Shown: in pieces, positions 44,600 through 56,992 of the stretch
Layout of the letters: each line of letters begins with the position of its first letter
How positions within the stretch are numbered: position 1 is the first letter of the stretch
Source: Hordeum vulgare subsp. vulgare
Taxonomy: Eukaryota; Streptophyta; Magnoliopsida; Poales; Poaceae
Length of the DNA: 64,000 nt
Direction of reading: 5' to 3'
Assembly (NCBI RefSeq): GCF_904849725.1
Contig: NC_058522.1
Span: forward strand, 229,685,084 to 229,749,083
Position numbers and translations under genes: made by a program
Notes under the pieces: generated by a model
The model's input: only the letters and a program-made list of their open reading frames with translations
Database searches by the model: none
What the model was told of the DNA's origin: nothing

Positions 44600-45144
44600 A
44601 ATTGTTTTCCATCATAGTGAGATTAGTAACACGTGGACGTGAGAAATGAGTGATTCATTTATTTATGATTAGCTTGTGTCCCATCAAGCATTTTCCAGTT
44701 CTCCAGCAAATTCTTAAGACATTCAAGTTTGTCTGGACACCTGACCTTGGAGAAGTGATTAGTTCTTTTTCTTCGCCATCCACATTTGAATGGGTGGCAA
44801 CAAATTCATCATTCTACGAACGACATATGATAATTGAGGCACCGAAGCTAATGCACTTCATTTCATAGTAAGGTGGTTGGAGTACTCAAATGAATAAGCA
44901 TAGAAATTCTTCAAGGATTTGTGAACATAATGGCATGAAGAATAATTCCCATATTTGTGGCTCAAATTTTTTCATGCTAAACAGAAGGATTAGCACGATC
45001 ATGTGTAGATGTGTGACCATATGAGGAATTTGGTCCATATGAAGACTTCAATCATACGAAGAATTTGATCTCGATTTCGTCTTCTTCATCGGTGGTGTCA
45101 TGATGACATTCACCTGAAGATTTTCAACACAACATTCGAGAACC
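44600..45144 (-). pseudogene. Copia gag remnant, copy E1
   Basis: Sequence between the LINE and the LTR. No long frame. Minus-strand pieces such as DEFVATHSNVDGEEKELITS look coding and sit where gag should be. No tRNA-Met primer-binding site follows the LTR end at 45145, so the PBS and the start of gag appear deleted. Confidence 0.4.
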
Positions 45145-46615
45145 TGAAAGTGCGTTATATCGGCCAGAGGGGGCAGACTGGGTGATTTTTACAAATTCAT
45201 CACTGAACAATTACTAGTTGATGATTTATCAGAGTGAAGAAATACAGGTAGTGGATAAAGTACTCAAGTGCATGCATAATATGGCAATAGCAAAGTCATC
45301 ATGATGAAATGAAGAATACACACAACACAAGTAGCATGTAATCAGGATGAGCAGACGAATGACAAGGTGACTGAAAAATTTGGATTGAGGAAATTGAGAA
45401 AGTCTTTAGTTAAATTCTTTAAACAGTAAGGATCAATTTCAATCAACAAGTAAAGAAGTAAATGAAAGGGTTGAGGAAATAGAACCAGTTGCTTGGTGAA
45501 TATAATGATTTGATCTATCAGTTCCAACTCTTGTGATAGTTGTACGTCTGGTTTGGAGCGGCTTGGTATTTATACCAAGGGAGACACAATATTAGGACAC
45601 ATAGTCCTTACCATATTCTCCTTGAGCTAGATTCACACACACTCCACCCAATCACTTGTGGTAAGTCTTCAAGGTAGATTTCCAAACTTTCACAAACTTA
45701 TTCACCCTGCGATCCACAATTTCCTGTTGGATGCTCTAGACCATGGCGCCTAACTGTATGGAAGATACACAATCTTCAAAGGTAAAAAGCGTCGGTTCCA
45801 CACAGTACATTCACTTGAGTGATGCTCAATCACTTTTAACTTTAGGTGTTTGGGTTTTGGGGTTTTCCTCACTTATGATTCTCTCAAAGTCGTCAGAGGA
45901 AGGGTTGTTCTAAATGACACTTATCAATCTCTCTTGGAGCAACCAACCAGCTAGTGGTTGTGTGGGGTGGCAATTTATAGCAAGGGTGCAAGCTGACATG
46001 ATAAAACATAAATGCCCCTAATGATATGACCGTTGTGAGGATAAGATCCTTTGGACAACTGGTGCTAAGCACATCAACGTTTGGAATTTCGAACTCCCCA
46101 AATCCTTAGGGCTATCAATTTACTCACGGTAGGCAATTCGCATCGGCGAAATCCTAACTCCTCAGTTAGACTAATTTCCTCAAACACCATAAGAACATCG
46201 TCTTTGCCACTGAAGAGTTTGAATGAACTATTAGATATTTCCAAAGGCTTCACTCGAAGGATTGGGTATGTGTAAGTTTTGACATGAGCATCACTTGGAA
46301 TTTTTCCTTTGTATTACCTCGACCCCCGTTAACAGTATGGTGTTTCGTATGAATCAAAATAGGAAAAGAAACTACGAAAGCAAAGTCTTCAAGCTTCATA
46401 ATCCTCGCATCAATATATTTCCTCATTTTCAAAGTCTTCAAGAAGAGCGCCAAAGTCTTCAGATGAAGACATACATTTTTAGGTGTCGTGTTCCATGGTT
46501 AAACCAAAATCCCGAGGGACTTATAGGACCTGTGTACACTCAAAAACACATTAGTCCCTTAACTTGCAAGTCCTCAATACACAAAAATCACTAAGGGGCA
46601 CTAGATGCACTTACA
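45145..46615 (-). repeat. LTR shared by Copia copies E1 and E2 (1471 bp)
   Basis: On the minus strand it starts TGTAAGTGCATCTAGTGCCC at 46615 and ends CGATATAACGCACTTTCA at 45145. A polypurine tract abuts the 46615 end. Both neighbours are internal Copia sequence in the same orientation, so it acts as the 5' LTR of E1 and the 3' LTR of E2. Boundaries rest on TG/CA ends, the polypurine tract and remembered Maximus LTR ends. Confidence 0.65.
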
Positions 46616-46642
46616 AGCTCATTTTTCTCCTTCCCTCTTTTC
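46616..46642 (-). other. Polypurine tract of Copia copy E2
   Basis: The minus strand reads GAAAAGAGGGAAGGAGAAAA followed by ATGAGCT directly before the LTR start. Unusually long and pure. Confidence 0.7.
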
Positions 46643-47179
46643 AATAAGAAGAAGTATTGTAAATGAAACAAATCCCTCTTTTTGTGATTGATGACAAATA
46701 GGTTAAGTTTTCAACGGGGATAAACATATGAATTGTAAGTATAGAGTTTGAGGAATTGGATTGCAAGATATAGATGAACTCCTCCTCAAGATGTGCATAT
46801 TGAGGAATTTGCTTTGGCCTGCAAATGCACATGGCAGAATGTAATCTTGGAGATCTCCCCCTATACCTTTTAATCCATTCACACATTTAACATATAATGT
46901 GAAGAATTTGAAATGCATGATGGAGAATGGTGTGTGACAAAATTCAGCGTGCATGCATTGATAAATTTGAGGAATTAAGCATGCAAAAAGCTGTTCAAAA
47001 GAGTTACACCACCATCGGACTTAAGTTTACAACTCAAACAACAAATACTTCAAAAGAACGAGAGTTGTAACTTAAAAAATAACAACCCATATATATAGAC
47101 CCGCTTGAAGACTAACTCAAACCCCCATGACATCAAATGACCAAAAGGGACGGAAATGAGGACTAACACACTAGAAGAA

Positions 47180-50100
47180 TTTCATCTCGAAGGTGGTGGA
47201 GGAGCACCAATATTGATGTTTTGGTTGTTGGTTGAAGCAGGGCCATCAACAGTGTCGTCAAGATCCTTAGCCTTGTAGTCTCACGCAATGAAGAATATGA
47301 GCTGGTGACGAGCGAAGGAACTTGAAATTTCTTGAGTTTCTTCTATGGTGGCCAGGACCAATCAAAGTTCTGTTGAAACTCCATGTTTGCAAGTTCTTGA
47401 GGTGTCTTGATATGCGATAGAATGGCCCAGGTGCGGGGAAAGGTTTCATGGGCACAGTAGTGATTATTCCTCATAGAGTTGTGCGTCATAGTCATGTTAT
47501 GAAGAATTTCTGCAAATTGACACTTAACCCACTTGTGATTTCGATCGACTTTTTGGTGTAGACTTATGAGAAGTTCACGATATGTCATCACACGAGGGAC
47601 GGAACCTTGAGGGTTTTGAGCTGAGGCCTTTGTAGCATTGTCTTGGGAGGTAGATTCATCATTGGTGGAATGAGATGCAACTTGACAAAACTGACCATCC
47701 AATGAACGCTTGCCTTCATCAACTATAGCTTTGCCTTTTGTAGGAACTAAGGATATTGTATTTGGAAGAGCTTCAACTGGAGGCACATAGCTGAAGTGAT
47801 TCTGAAAGTTAGCCAGGTATTGAATTGAAGACCTTGTTCTGATGAATCTCATGAGCCACAAGTCATAAGGCTTCAAATCAAATGGCGACACAGAAATATT
47901 TGCCAATGTCCCCATGAAGAAATCGTGAATTTTATGGGAATTCCATGTATGATATTGAACAACATATTCTTCATGATGCCAAAATCATATTCTTCATCAG
48001 AGTTGTGGCCTTTGATAGGATGAGGATTTTGGCTAGATTCCGATAGACTGTTCTTGGCACATACAACATATCCTTCACTGGAAGGTGGTTCTTGGAGTTT
48101 GACCTGCATCCAATGGCTTCATGAGTACTTGCATCAGATGATCACAAACCTCAGTTTCCTCATAAACTCGCCTTGCTCCACCCCGAAGAGGATTAATAGG
48201 GAGAGCACGAAGCAATTCAGTGGCTGGAGCTTTAAAATGAGTGTCCTCAGTCATCCCATCCAAGATCCATGTATTGATATCTTCAGCCTCACTAGAAATA
48301 TGCAAGGTGGCATATAACTTAAGAATTAGCTCCTCGTTCCAGTCACAGATGTCACTACAAAAAAACTAGGATCCCTAATTCATGAATAACAACTAGCAGA
48401 TGTGTAAAGCAAGGAATGGAATCCATATCGATCTGAGAAATTTGACGATGCTAGAAGACTTTGTTCTACTCAATCAACACCGAGGAATATAAATTTATCT
48501 GATTTTAAGTCCAGAAGTTCTTGCGCTCGATTCTTGCTGAGTCATATGGTGATTCACCAGTGAAGAAATGTCTCTCAACGAAGAAATATGCCTTGTTGAA
48601 CTTGGGTCTCCTGGCGATCTTGCCTTTGAATGGCAGTGAGGGTTTTGGTTGGAGATTTATCTTATGGGGCCTCACATCAAGAATAGGCCAAGGAGAGCCG
48701 GTAGAGTCATTTTTATGTGTGATGGCATCTGATTTTTCCATCTTTTCAGCAGTTGCAGTGGGCATGGTTTCAGTGTCAGTGGACTGAATAGAGCCTTCAA
48801 GCTGAGGAATTTGAACAACAGGTTCTTCAACAACAATATGATTTGTGACTTCTTCAGGTGACGTAGCTAAAATTTCTTGAGGAATTGACTTGAGGGGGAG
48901 TTGGACGCCCTTCAGAGCTAGTCATGAATTCTTTAGTCTATGCTGGGGATTGAGGAATTTGTGAGATAGGAGTGGTGATAGGTGAATTTGGGTGTGCCGC
49001 TTCCAAATATTAATCATTTACCAAGGGAGTGGTGGATCCACTGTCCACATCATCCTCAATTTCTTGATCACCAGCCTCTTCAAGAGTAAACTAAGGCTAG
49101 GGCGATGATATCAGATGAGGTGAAGCATTTTTTCAACCTCAATTTGTTCATCCTCTTGCTCCGAGAAAACAACATAGTGGGCTTCTTCATCTTCTTCATT
49201 TGGCAAGACATATTCTTCACTAAATGGAACCAGTTCATAGGGAGGCACGACAAAGATTTGGGGTGCATCGATGGGTTGTGTTGAGTAAATTGGTACTATC
49301 CTCAATTTCTTTGTAGTTGATGCTTCAATATAATTTGATGTATTTCTTTCCTTTGCAACCGCTTTTTCTGCTGCCTTGGTTTTATTTACTTATGATGCAG
49401 AAGGAAGTGTGGTATTCTTCACCTTTGAGGATTTCACTACAGCACTGGAGGATGAAGGTGGTGAAGTTTCTATAGGGACGACAAATGCAGTCGCCGTGGG
49501 AAATTCTTCACGCACATCCTCAGGTGTTGCCATGTTTGTTTCAGTTTCTACACGTGCAGTAGATTCTTTAGTTAGCCTTGTTGGTTCTTTAGGCGCAACA
49601 TTTGGAGTTGCCATGTCAATGTCTTCAGGAGAAGCAATGTCATATGCTACCTTGGCAGATTCTTCAACTAGCAGTGCAGATGAGCTAGACAAAGGAATTA
49701 CTGGTTGTGGTCTTGCAACAACCCTTGTTTTGTGTTCATTCAAGACGACATTAACTTTGTTGACAAATCTTACCTTGGCACCTTTCCAGTTAGCATAGTA
49801 CCAGTCATATTCATCACTCAGGCTTTTAATCTCAGCCTGCATAGCAACAAGCTGCTCTAGAGTCAACCTGAGAATGTTGTTATTCACATAGTGCACTTTC
49901 TTGTATTGAGACTTCTTGATTCCGCGAGATGTATCATATTTCCACTTTTCTTCCATGATGAAAGCCCTCGGTGCATGATCAGGGTCATGAGGCAGATTCA
50001 AATCATCAAAAGGCATGTTTGGATCTTTGTGCTAGATGTCAATGAAGTTGATCACAACTCTTTGGTCTAGGAGGAGAGGGGTATGAGTGCCCTTAGCTTG

Positions 50101-51060
50101 AGCAACCCTCTGTTGCTTGTTTCTAATGGTTTGTTCTAATTATTCACCAACACCTTCATCATCCTCTCATTCAGAGGGTACTTCGATGACTACTTTCTTC
50201 TTTTACGGGATTGGCCTTGGACCTCGGCCAACCATGGCTTTGACCTTTAGCACAATAGCCCTTTATGAAGTGTGTGCACTGACTAAGGCAAATGTGGATG
50301 ACCCTAAGGAAATTGAGAATCCTACAGTCCGCTGACACATAGCAAGATGTACTGGTGTTGAGGTTTTTGTGGCAGCAACAGATGAAGTTGCAGCTACACG
50401 GGGCATTTGAGCAACCCTTGAAGAACGTGTTTGAGGAAATGGAACTGAGAACTTTGCAGCTGAGGACTTTTTCGTTGATGAGGAAATTGGCTATGAGGGC
50501 ATTGAAGTTGAGGTCTTTAGCTTCGTAGCCGATTTCTTTGGCATAGCATTCTTAGCCACTTTTCCACTATGAGAAGATTCAGTTGAGGCGTGTGAATCTT
50601 GATTAAATTTGGCAACAACCTAAGCGGCTTATTTTTGCAGTTTGGCTTGATGCCTAGCTAATTCTTGAGAAAATTCCTCTCCGTGCTTGATGCTTGTGGG
50701 ATCAACTTCTTGGCCTTCAGCCAAAGGAGGTCTCAAGCATGGAGGTTTACTGCAAAATTCTTCATGTATTTGTGTGTGACATATAAATATGCCCTCCATT
50801 CCTTTACCCATATCCTATTAATCTTTTGATTGCACGTATTGCACTGCTCCTTGGTCTCCTTACCATAGGTAGCTTCATCTGGAGTGCAATATTCATCATA
50901 GATGTCCTCAGGGATCTCAAAGGCAGTGTGAACTTCCTACTTCTTTCCATCTTTGTGAGGCCTTCTACAATCTGCCACTTTCTTCACTCGAGGACTTTGT
51001 AATTTTGAGTATTCTAAGGACGTGTGCAATTTTTCTTTGAGGAACGCTGCAAATGAATTA
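47180..51060 (-). pseudogene. Post-pol (env-like) ORF, Copia copy E2, degenerate
   Basis: Fragments in order from the N-terminal side: KPPCLRPPLAEGQEVDPTS (50629-50811), MPFDDLNLPHDPDHAPRAFI with a helical ILRLTLEQLVAMQAEIKSLS and a Ser/Ala/Pro/Thr-rich tail (49390-50016, 208 residues), acidic ENEEDEEAHY-like segments (49111-49305), ARRPKFNKAYFFVERHFFTG (48505-48765), LRALPINPLRGGARRVYEET (48075-48305) and VDRNHKWVKCQFAEILHN (47343-47915), ending near 47190. Stops and frameshifts separate them. Total length may have exceeded 1000 residues. No known catalytic motif or membrane anchor; the function is unknown. Confidence 0.6.
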
Positions 51061-51424
51061 ACTTGATGAGAACCTAGAGATTTGTCATATGATAAGTGTA
51101 CCTATGAATAGAGTATAGTTGCAAAGAATTTGGAGAGGTCATATGTGTTCTCATAATTTTTTTCAAAAATATCTCAAGTTGAGGAATTTAACCATTATTG
51201 TCTTGAAGAATTTCACTAACTGTTCTTAACTTAGGTTCGAGAGTTGTGCAAATTTGACAATTCACACAATCAAGGAATCTTGAAGAAAATCATAACTTTG
51301 AGAAATAAAGCAAGACTGGGAAGATTGAAAGTTCATAGGAGATGGATTTATGAAGAATAAATAGTTTTTGAAGTTTTTTTGGTAAGATAAAGAACAAATA
51401 GGGCAGTAAATTTAGATTTTTATT

Positions 51425-51709
51425 ACCCTTTGTGAAGAACATGACGAAGTGAGCAACATAAGATAGAAGCTGGCAATTCAGGTCTCCCACACCCTAACAC
51501 GATGGCGGAAGACACCTACGGCGGTAGCAGAGCAAAGAATTCGCGGCTGTCCCTAGTAAGACATCGAAGAAATTGAGGCAGTGAAGCTCTTCTTCTCTGG
51601 TGGGAATGAATTTTAGTGGTGGTGCTAAGTCTTGAGCTCGAGTGGATGGGAGAGTGGTTGAGGTCGAGCATAGTAAATGGGAGACAGTGAAAGTGGTGGG
51701 GAATATATA
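51425..51709 (-). promoter_or_regulatory. Internal TATA box and spliced-leader-like segment, copy E2
   Basis: CTATATATTC with the TATA at 51709-51703, a CT-rich leader of about 280 nt, and a donor-like AAAGG/GTAATA at 51426, aligned with G/GTAAGT in E1. Located upstream of the post-pol ORF. Confidence 0.5.
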
Positions 51710-52476
51710 GGTAAGTGAAAAACTGAACGATCCAAAGATTTTGTACGTCCATACCCCTGCCTCTTGCCATCCTATCAACATGTGTCATCCAAGTACAGTG
51801 TAGTGGAGATAGTGGAGATCATGGGTGATTTTTATTCTGGATATGTAAGTGGGAGAGGTTTGAGCAAAAATCGCCAAAAAAATTGGTATGAAAATTTTAA
51901 TGTTTTGTTTGCAAATTCTTCATCTCACAAGGACACAATAAAGACTTTGAACGAGAGTCAAACATAACGCATATGAAGAATTTGAGAAATACTGGGTTGA
52001 GTTTAGCATAAAAGGGGAACGAATCTGATCACATTCACTTAGATGAAATATCACCTTGAGGAATTAGCTATAAGTGAGTGTTGTTGAGGACACTGAAACT
52101 CATATATATATATATTGAATTAGCTATGAGTGAATTAACTATAAGTAATCAATGAAGAGAAACCTCAAATGAATAGTTTGGAAAATTTGACTCCATTTTG
52201 CATTTTTAACGAAATTGCAATGTTTAAGAATTCGAAAAGTTGAAAACTTTGCGAATGACGAAAAACTTAAATTTGAAGAATTTCAACAATGGTTGGTGGC
52301 GTAACCCATTGTATAAGAATTATGACGATTTGAAACACCGTGCACAATTGTCGTAGGGTCTTCAGAGTTAAATTCTTCATTGATTTCTTCACTTAGAGGA
52401 TAAGTCCATCGACTGAAGAAAAACATTACTTTATGTGTTGCACATCTAAGTAATTAATTTTGAATAAGGGTTAAGA

Positions 52477-52942
52477 CCACTATTCAAAAAAAAATCTTAC
52501 GACTGAATGATTTATCATCTGATTTATCGCTACTTTTGGCTTGACCAGTAAGAGTACGCATATCTTCACCATTTATCGTTTTGTCCGATTTGTCAATAGG
52601 ACAAGCGATTTATTGGGAATCTACCAATAAATAGGGCCTATTTATAACACTATGTTTGCAAAAACTATGTTTATTTGCATTTTGTGGACCTTATTACACA
52701 ATATGTATTGTTGTCCTTTTTTTATCATTATAAGAGGATTCAAAGGCTAGGAACCAAGGTAACACTTATGTCCAATATTGGTTTGGAGTTGAATATAGCA
52801 TATTTTCCTGTTAGAAACCTAGGATTTGCAAAAAATGGTCGATTAATAATCAGTCGATAAAATCAATTAATCGACCGATTTTCGATTAATCTCTAATGCC
52901 TAGCCGAACAAGGCTCTTGCGATAAGCGATGTCCTCGACATT
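52477..52942. mobile_element. Unclassified 466-bp insertion in Copia copy E2
   Basis: Absent at the homologous place in E1 (37720-37760). Flanked by GGTTAAGA (52469-52476) and GGTTAGGA (52943-52950), a possible 8-bp duplication with one change. The right part is rich in CGATTAATC motifs. No clear terminal inverted repeats or ORF; hAT-type is only a guess. Confidence 0.45.
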
Positions 52943-52989
52943 GGTTAGGAAGTCCTTAAAAAGAATATTCAAAGATTCTAAGATATTTA

Positions 52990-53267
52990 GCTCACACACA
53001 ACTTGGATAATCTCTTCTCATCCAAGGTCTTTGTGAAGATATGAGCCAAATGCTCTTCATTATTCAAGCTCACACACATGATCACGAAGAAAATGATAAT
53101 GAAACTGAATGTGCTTTGTCTTCGAGTGCTGAACTAGGTAGTGAGGAATATTGATGGCACTCTCATTGTCGTGGTAGAGGGGAACTTTATTCACATTGAT
53201 GCCGTAGTCCTTGAGGGTTTGCTTCATCCATAGAACTGAGAACAACAAGAACGAGCAGCAATGTACT
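52990..53267 (-). pseudogene. Copia RNase H C-terminal end, copy E2
   Basis: LWMKQTLKDYGINVNKVPLY and [20 protein letters not shown] are the RNase H blocks also found in E1, followed by degenerate tail residues toward 52990. Truncated at 53267 by the Athila-type LTR. Confidence 0.75.
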
Positions 53268-54730
53268 TGATACGTCCATTTTGCATCATGATTTTCTGTT
53301 GATATTTATGTTATTCTTGTCCATTATTCCACATTATCATACAATTCTTATACTTTTTATCTGAATTTACAAGGTACATCACAAAGGGGGAAATTTCTTG
53401 AAACTGGAATTCTGGACCTGAAAACCGAGAAAAAGGTTAAAAAATCACTAGACTCCAAATGACCTGAAACTTCAAGGAGAATTTTTGTGGAATATATGTG
53501 AATTATTGGGCCAAAAATATAAGGTGTGCCCTGCTAGCTTGTGGGCCCCTCGCAGGTCCCCTGGCGTGCCTCTTATGATATAAGGTGTGTCTTTACCTAG
53601 ATTTTTTTAAAGAGACTTTTAGGACAAAGCGCCACTTTCTTGAGGCAGAAACCTAGGCAGAGGCCCTTTTGTTCTCTGGCAGAGAGATTCCATTGGGGAA
53701 ACTTCTCTCCAGGAGGGGGAGATTGAAGCCATTGCCATCACCAACGCTTCCTCCTACGTGGGAGGACTAATCATCATCAACATCTTCACCATCACCATCT
53801 CATCTCAAACCCTAGTTCATCTCTTGTATTCAATCTTTGTCTAAAAACCTCAGATTCATACCTATGGGTTACTAGTAGTGTTGATTACATCTCATAGTTG
53901 ATGCTCGTTGGTTTACTTGGTTGAAGATATTATGTCCAAATCCTTAGTCATCATTATTATACCTCTGATCTTGAACATGTTGATGATGTTTGAGTAGTTA
54001 CTTTTGTTCCTGAGGACATGTGAGAAGTCTTGTTATAAGTAATCATGTGAGGTTGGTATTCGTTTGATATTTCGATGATATGTAAGTTGTTGCTTCTCTT
54101 AGTGGTATCGTGTGAACGTCGACTACATGACACTTCACCATGTTATGGGCTTAAGGGAAGGCATTGTGGAGTAATAAGTAAACGATGTGATGCTAGAGTG
54201 ACAGAAGCTTAAACCCTACTTTATACGTTATTTCATAAGGGGCTGATTTCTATCCATATGTTTCATGTTATGGTTAGGTTTATCTTAATTCTTCTTTCAT
54301 AGTTGTGGATGCTTGCGAGAGGGGGTAATCATAAGTGGGTTGTTTGTTCAAGTAAGAACAACAGCTTAGCTTCGGTCCACCCACATATAAAATTATCAAA
54401 GTAACAAATGCGAATCAACTCAACATGATGAACATGACTAGACGGTAATTCCCATATGTCCTCGGGAGCGCTTTCTTCATATAAGAGTACTTTCAGGCCC
54501 GTCCTTTGCTACAAAAATGATTGGGCTATCTTGCTGCACACTTACTACTATTGTGAATTATCACTTGTTTCGATCCATCTTGCTACAAAACTATCTATCA
54601 TCGTTACACACAACAGTTGCACATAATACCTAGTTGAAACTGCTTATCATTTCCTTCTACTCCTTGTTGGGTTCGACACTCTTACTTATCAAAAGGACTA
54701 CGATTGATCCCCTATACTTGTGGGTCATCA
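53268..54730 (+). repeat. 5' LTR of element F (1463 bp)
   Basis: Starts TGATACGTCCATTTTGCATC and ends CTATACTTGTGGGTCATCA; the PBS follows after 11 bases. Belongs to the TGATACGTC...TCATCA group of Triticeae Athila LTRs but is a different family from copies A and B. Confidence 0.82.
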
Positions 54731-54741
54731 ATACTCATTTA

Positions 54742-54760
54742 TGGTGTCGCTTCCAGAGAG
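54742..54760 (+). other. Decayed tRNA-Asp-type PBS of element F
   Basis: TGGTGTCGCTTCCAGAGAG, aligned with TGGCGCCGTTGCCGGGGAG with about five changes, 11 nt after the LTR. Confidence 0.65.
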
Positions 54761-54920
54761 TGAAGCGCCTTTGGTAAGTGGAATTTGGTAATGAAAGATT
54801 TTCGGTACATGCTGAAAATTATTGGTGCTTGTTAGTATGGATAATCATCCTTTGAGTGGTTTGTTCAGGGTATCTTCGCCTCGATTAGAAGTGGATAAAG
54901 CCACTGATACTTGTGATCTG

Positions 54921-55651
54921 TGTTGGATTTTCTGTGAAGAGCAACGAGTAATTGCAACACAATGCAGGTAAATATTTCCGTCAGTTAAGAAACCAAGGTT
55001 TATCGAACCAATAGGAATATGAATCCTAAATTGTCTTGAGCGGCTATAGACAAAAGAGCAAACAACTTGCACCCAACGCGGGCAAGAGGGTTGTCAATCC
55101 CATTTATCCCGTTTTTTGCAAGCGAATGAGGTGTGTACATAATTTTCGAGAATTGTAAATTGCAAAATAAAATGAAAGAAAAATAAGAACAACGAGGTAA
55201 ATATAAGTTTTGTGCATGTATAAGTGAATGGACCTGGGGGCCATAGTGTTCTCTAGTGGCATCTCTCATGAAAGCTACATACGATGGGTAAACAAATTAC
55301 CTTTGGTGAATTGACATAAAAGCGGATAGCTATGCGATTTTCAGGACAATGATCATGTGTACATATGCATCACGTCCATAAGCAAATAGACCAAGTCCTG
55401 TGTGCGCCTACTACTATTACTCCACTTCAAGAGCGCTTCTGTGCTTGCTTCTCTATGTATTAAGTTCATGGCAACCAGAGTAATGCTTGGAGAATGATGA
55501 CATCATTTAGACAAAGTAAACTGAATAAATATGAACTAACCCCATCGTTTTATCCTTACTTCCTTAGTGGCAACAATACAAAGACGTATCATTTCCCCTT
55601 TCTGTCACTGGGATATAGAAATCCGTCAGGTTGAACCAACTACAATACACC
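54921..55651 (-). repeat. Athila-type LTR fragment, interrupted by the BARE-like element
   Basis: Starts TGTTGGATTTTCTGTGAAGA on the plus strand and contains AAACCAAGGTTTATCGAACC and CACTGGGATATAGAAATCCG, sequences I associate with the 3' end of minus-oriented Triticeae Athila LTRs. It breaks at 55651, where the BARE-like LTR begins; its remainder should follow that element outside the window. Only short chance frames. Confidence 0.5.
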
Positions 55652-56946
55652 TGTTGGAAATATGCCCTAGAGGCAATAATAAATTACTTATTATTATATT
55701 TCTTTGTTCATGATAATCATTTGTTATCCATGCTATAATTGTATTGATTAGAAACACAATACTTGTGTGGATACATAGACAAAACACTGTCCCTAGTAAG
55801 CCTCTAGTTGACTAGCTCGTTGATCAAAGATGGTCAAGGTTTCCTGACCATAAGCAAGTGTTGTTACTTGATAACGGGATCACATCATTAGGAGAATCAT
55901 GTGATGGACTAGACCCAAACTAATGAACGTAGCATGTTGATCGTGTCATTTTTATTGCTACTGTTTTCTGCGTGTCAAGTATTTATTCCTATGACCATGA
56001 GATCATATAACTCACTGGCACCGGAGGAATACCTTGTGTTTATCAAACATCCGAACGTAACTGGGTGACTATAAAGATGCTCTACAGGTATCTCCGAAGG
56101 TGTCCATTGAGTTAGTACGGATCAAGACTGGGATTTGTCACTCCGTGTGACGGAGAGGTATCTCGGGGCCCACTCGGTAATACAACATCACACACAAGCC
56201 TTGCAAGCAATGTGACTTAGTGTATGTCACGAGATCTTGTATTACGGAATGAGTAAAGAGACTTGCTGGTAACGAGATTGAAATAGGTATGCGGATACCG
56301 ACGATCGAATCTCGGGCAAGTAACATACCGAAGGACAAAGGGAATGACATACGGGATTATATGAATCCTTGACACTGAGGTTCAACCGATAATATCTTCA
56401 GAGAATATGTAGGATCCAATATGGGCATCCAGGTCCCACTATTGGATATTGACCGAGGAGTCTCTCGGGACATGTCTACATAGTTCTTGAACCCGTAGGG
56501 TCTGCACACTTAAGGTTCGATGATGTTTTATGCGTATTTGAGTTATATGGTTGGTTACCGAATGTTGTTCGGAGTCCCGAATGGGATCACGAACGTCACG
56601 AGGGTTTCCGGAATGGTCCGGAAACAAAGATTGATATATAGGTTTGTCTCATTTGGTTACCGGAAGGTTTTCGGGCATTACCAGCATCGTACCGGGAACG
56701 ACGAATGGGTTCCGGAGTTCTACCGGGAGGGGCCTACCCACTCGGGGAGAAGCCCAAAGGCTTTGTGGGGGAACACCAGCCCTTAGTGGGCTGGTGGGCA
56801 AGCCCAAGAGGGCCCTTGCGCAGGAAGAAGGAAAAAACTAACAAGGGAGAAAAGGAAAAAAAGGAGAGGAGGTGGGACAAAAGAGGAGGACTCCTCCCCC
56901 TCCAAACCGAATTGGAGAGGGACTCCTCCTCCCCCTTTGGCCGAAA

Positions 56947-56972
56947 CCTTGAGGCTCCCTTGAGCCTCAAGG
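56947..56972 (+). promoter_or_regulatory. Perfect 11-bp inverted repeat upstream of the BARE TATA box
   Basis: CCTTGAGGCTC, 4-nt loop, GAGCCTCAAGG. Also present at 63749-63774 in the 3' LTR. It lies about 20 nt before the TATA box. Confidence 0.7.
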
Positions 56973-56992
56973 CAAGGTCCCTCCCCTCCTCC

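Larger units (their letters stand above)
34483..46615 (-). mobile_element. Copia, Sirevirus/Maximus-like, left internal copy E1 (nested)
   Basis: The minus strand carries, from right to left, an LTR (45145-46615), a gag remnant (about 44600-45144), protease (about 40981), GAG-pre-integrase and integrase (39441-40857), RT-RNase H (37760-39505) and a post-pol ORF with its own promoter-like leader (34670-37033). The long-LTR element cuts it at 34483. It is also interrupted by a LINE and a Stowaway MITE. A large post-pol ORF is characteristic of the Sirevirus/Maximus clade. Most frames are broken. The 3' LTR should lie left of the window. Confidence 0.78.
45145..53267 (-). mobile_element. Copia, Sirevirus/Maximus-like, right internal copy E2, 5'-truncated
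   Basis: From the LTR rightward: polypurine tract, about 4 kb of degenerate post-pol ORF, an internal promoter-like leader, a 466-bp insertion and the RNase H end of pol. The rest of pol, gag and the 5' LTR are missing because an Athila-type element begins at 53268. Homologous to E1 in the leader, post-pol ORF and RNase H. Confidence 0.7.
53268..54920 (+). mobile_element. Athila-type gypsy element F, 5' end only
   Basis: 5' LTR (53268-54730), a decayed tRNA-Asp-type PBS and about 160 bp of internal leader (GAAGCGCCTTTGGTAAGTGG, ATCTTCGCCTCGATTAGAAG). The sequence then changes at 54921 to another LTR. Plus orientation, opposite to copies A and B. Left flank GTACT; because the far end is not seen, no duplication can be tested. 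Confidence 0.65.

Noticed and set aside
48353..48360. CACTACAA as a CACTA transposon end
   Set aside because: Only the short motif is present; there is no matching second end, no 3-bp duplication, and the sequence continues as the Copia post-pol region.
53268..54730. Solo LTR
   Set aside because: The right flank shows a PBS and internal leader rather than a copy of the left flank, so it is the 5' LTR of a truncated or nested element. GTACT and ATACT are a chance near match.
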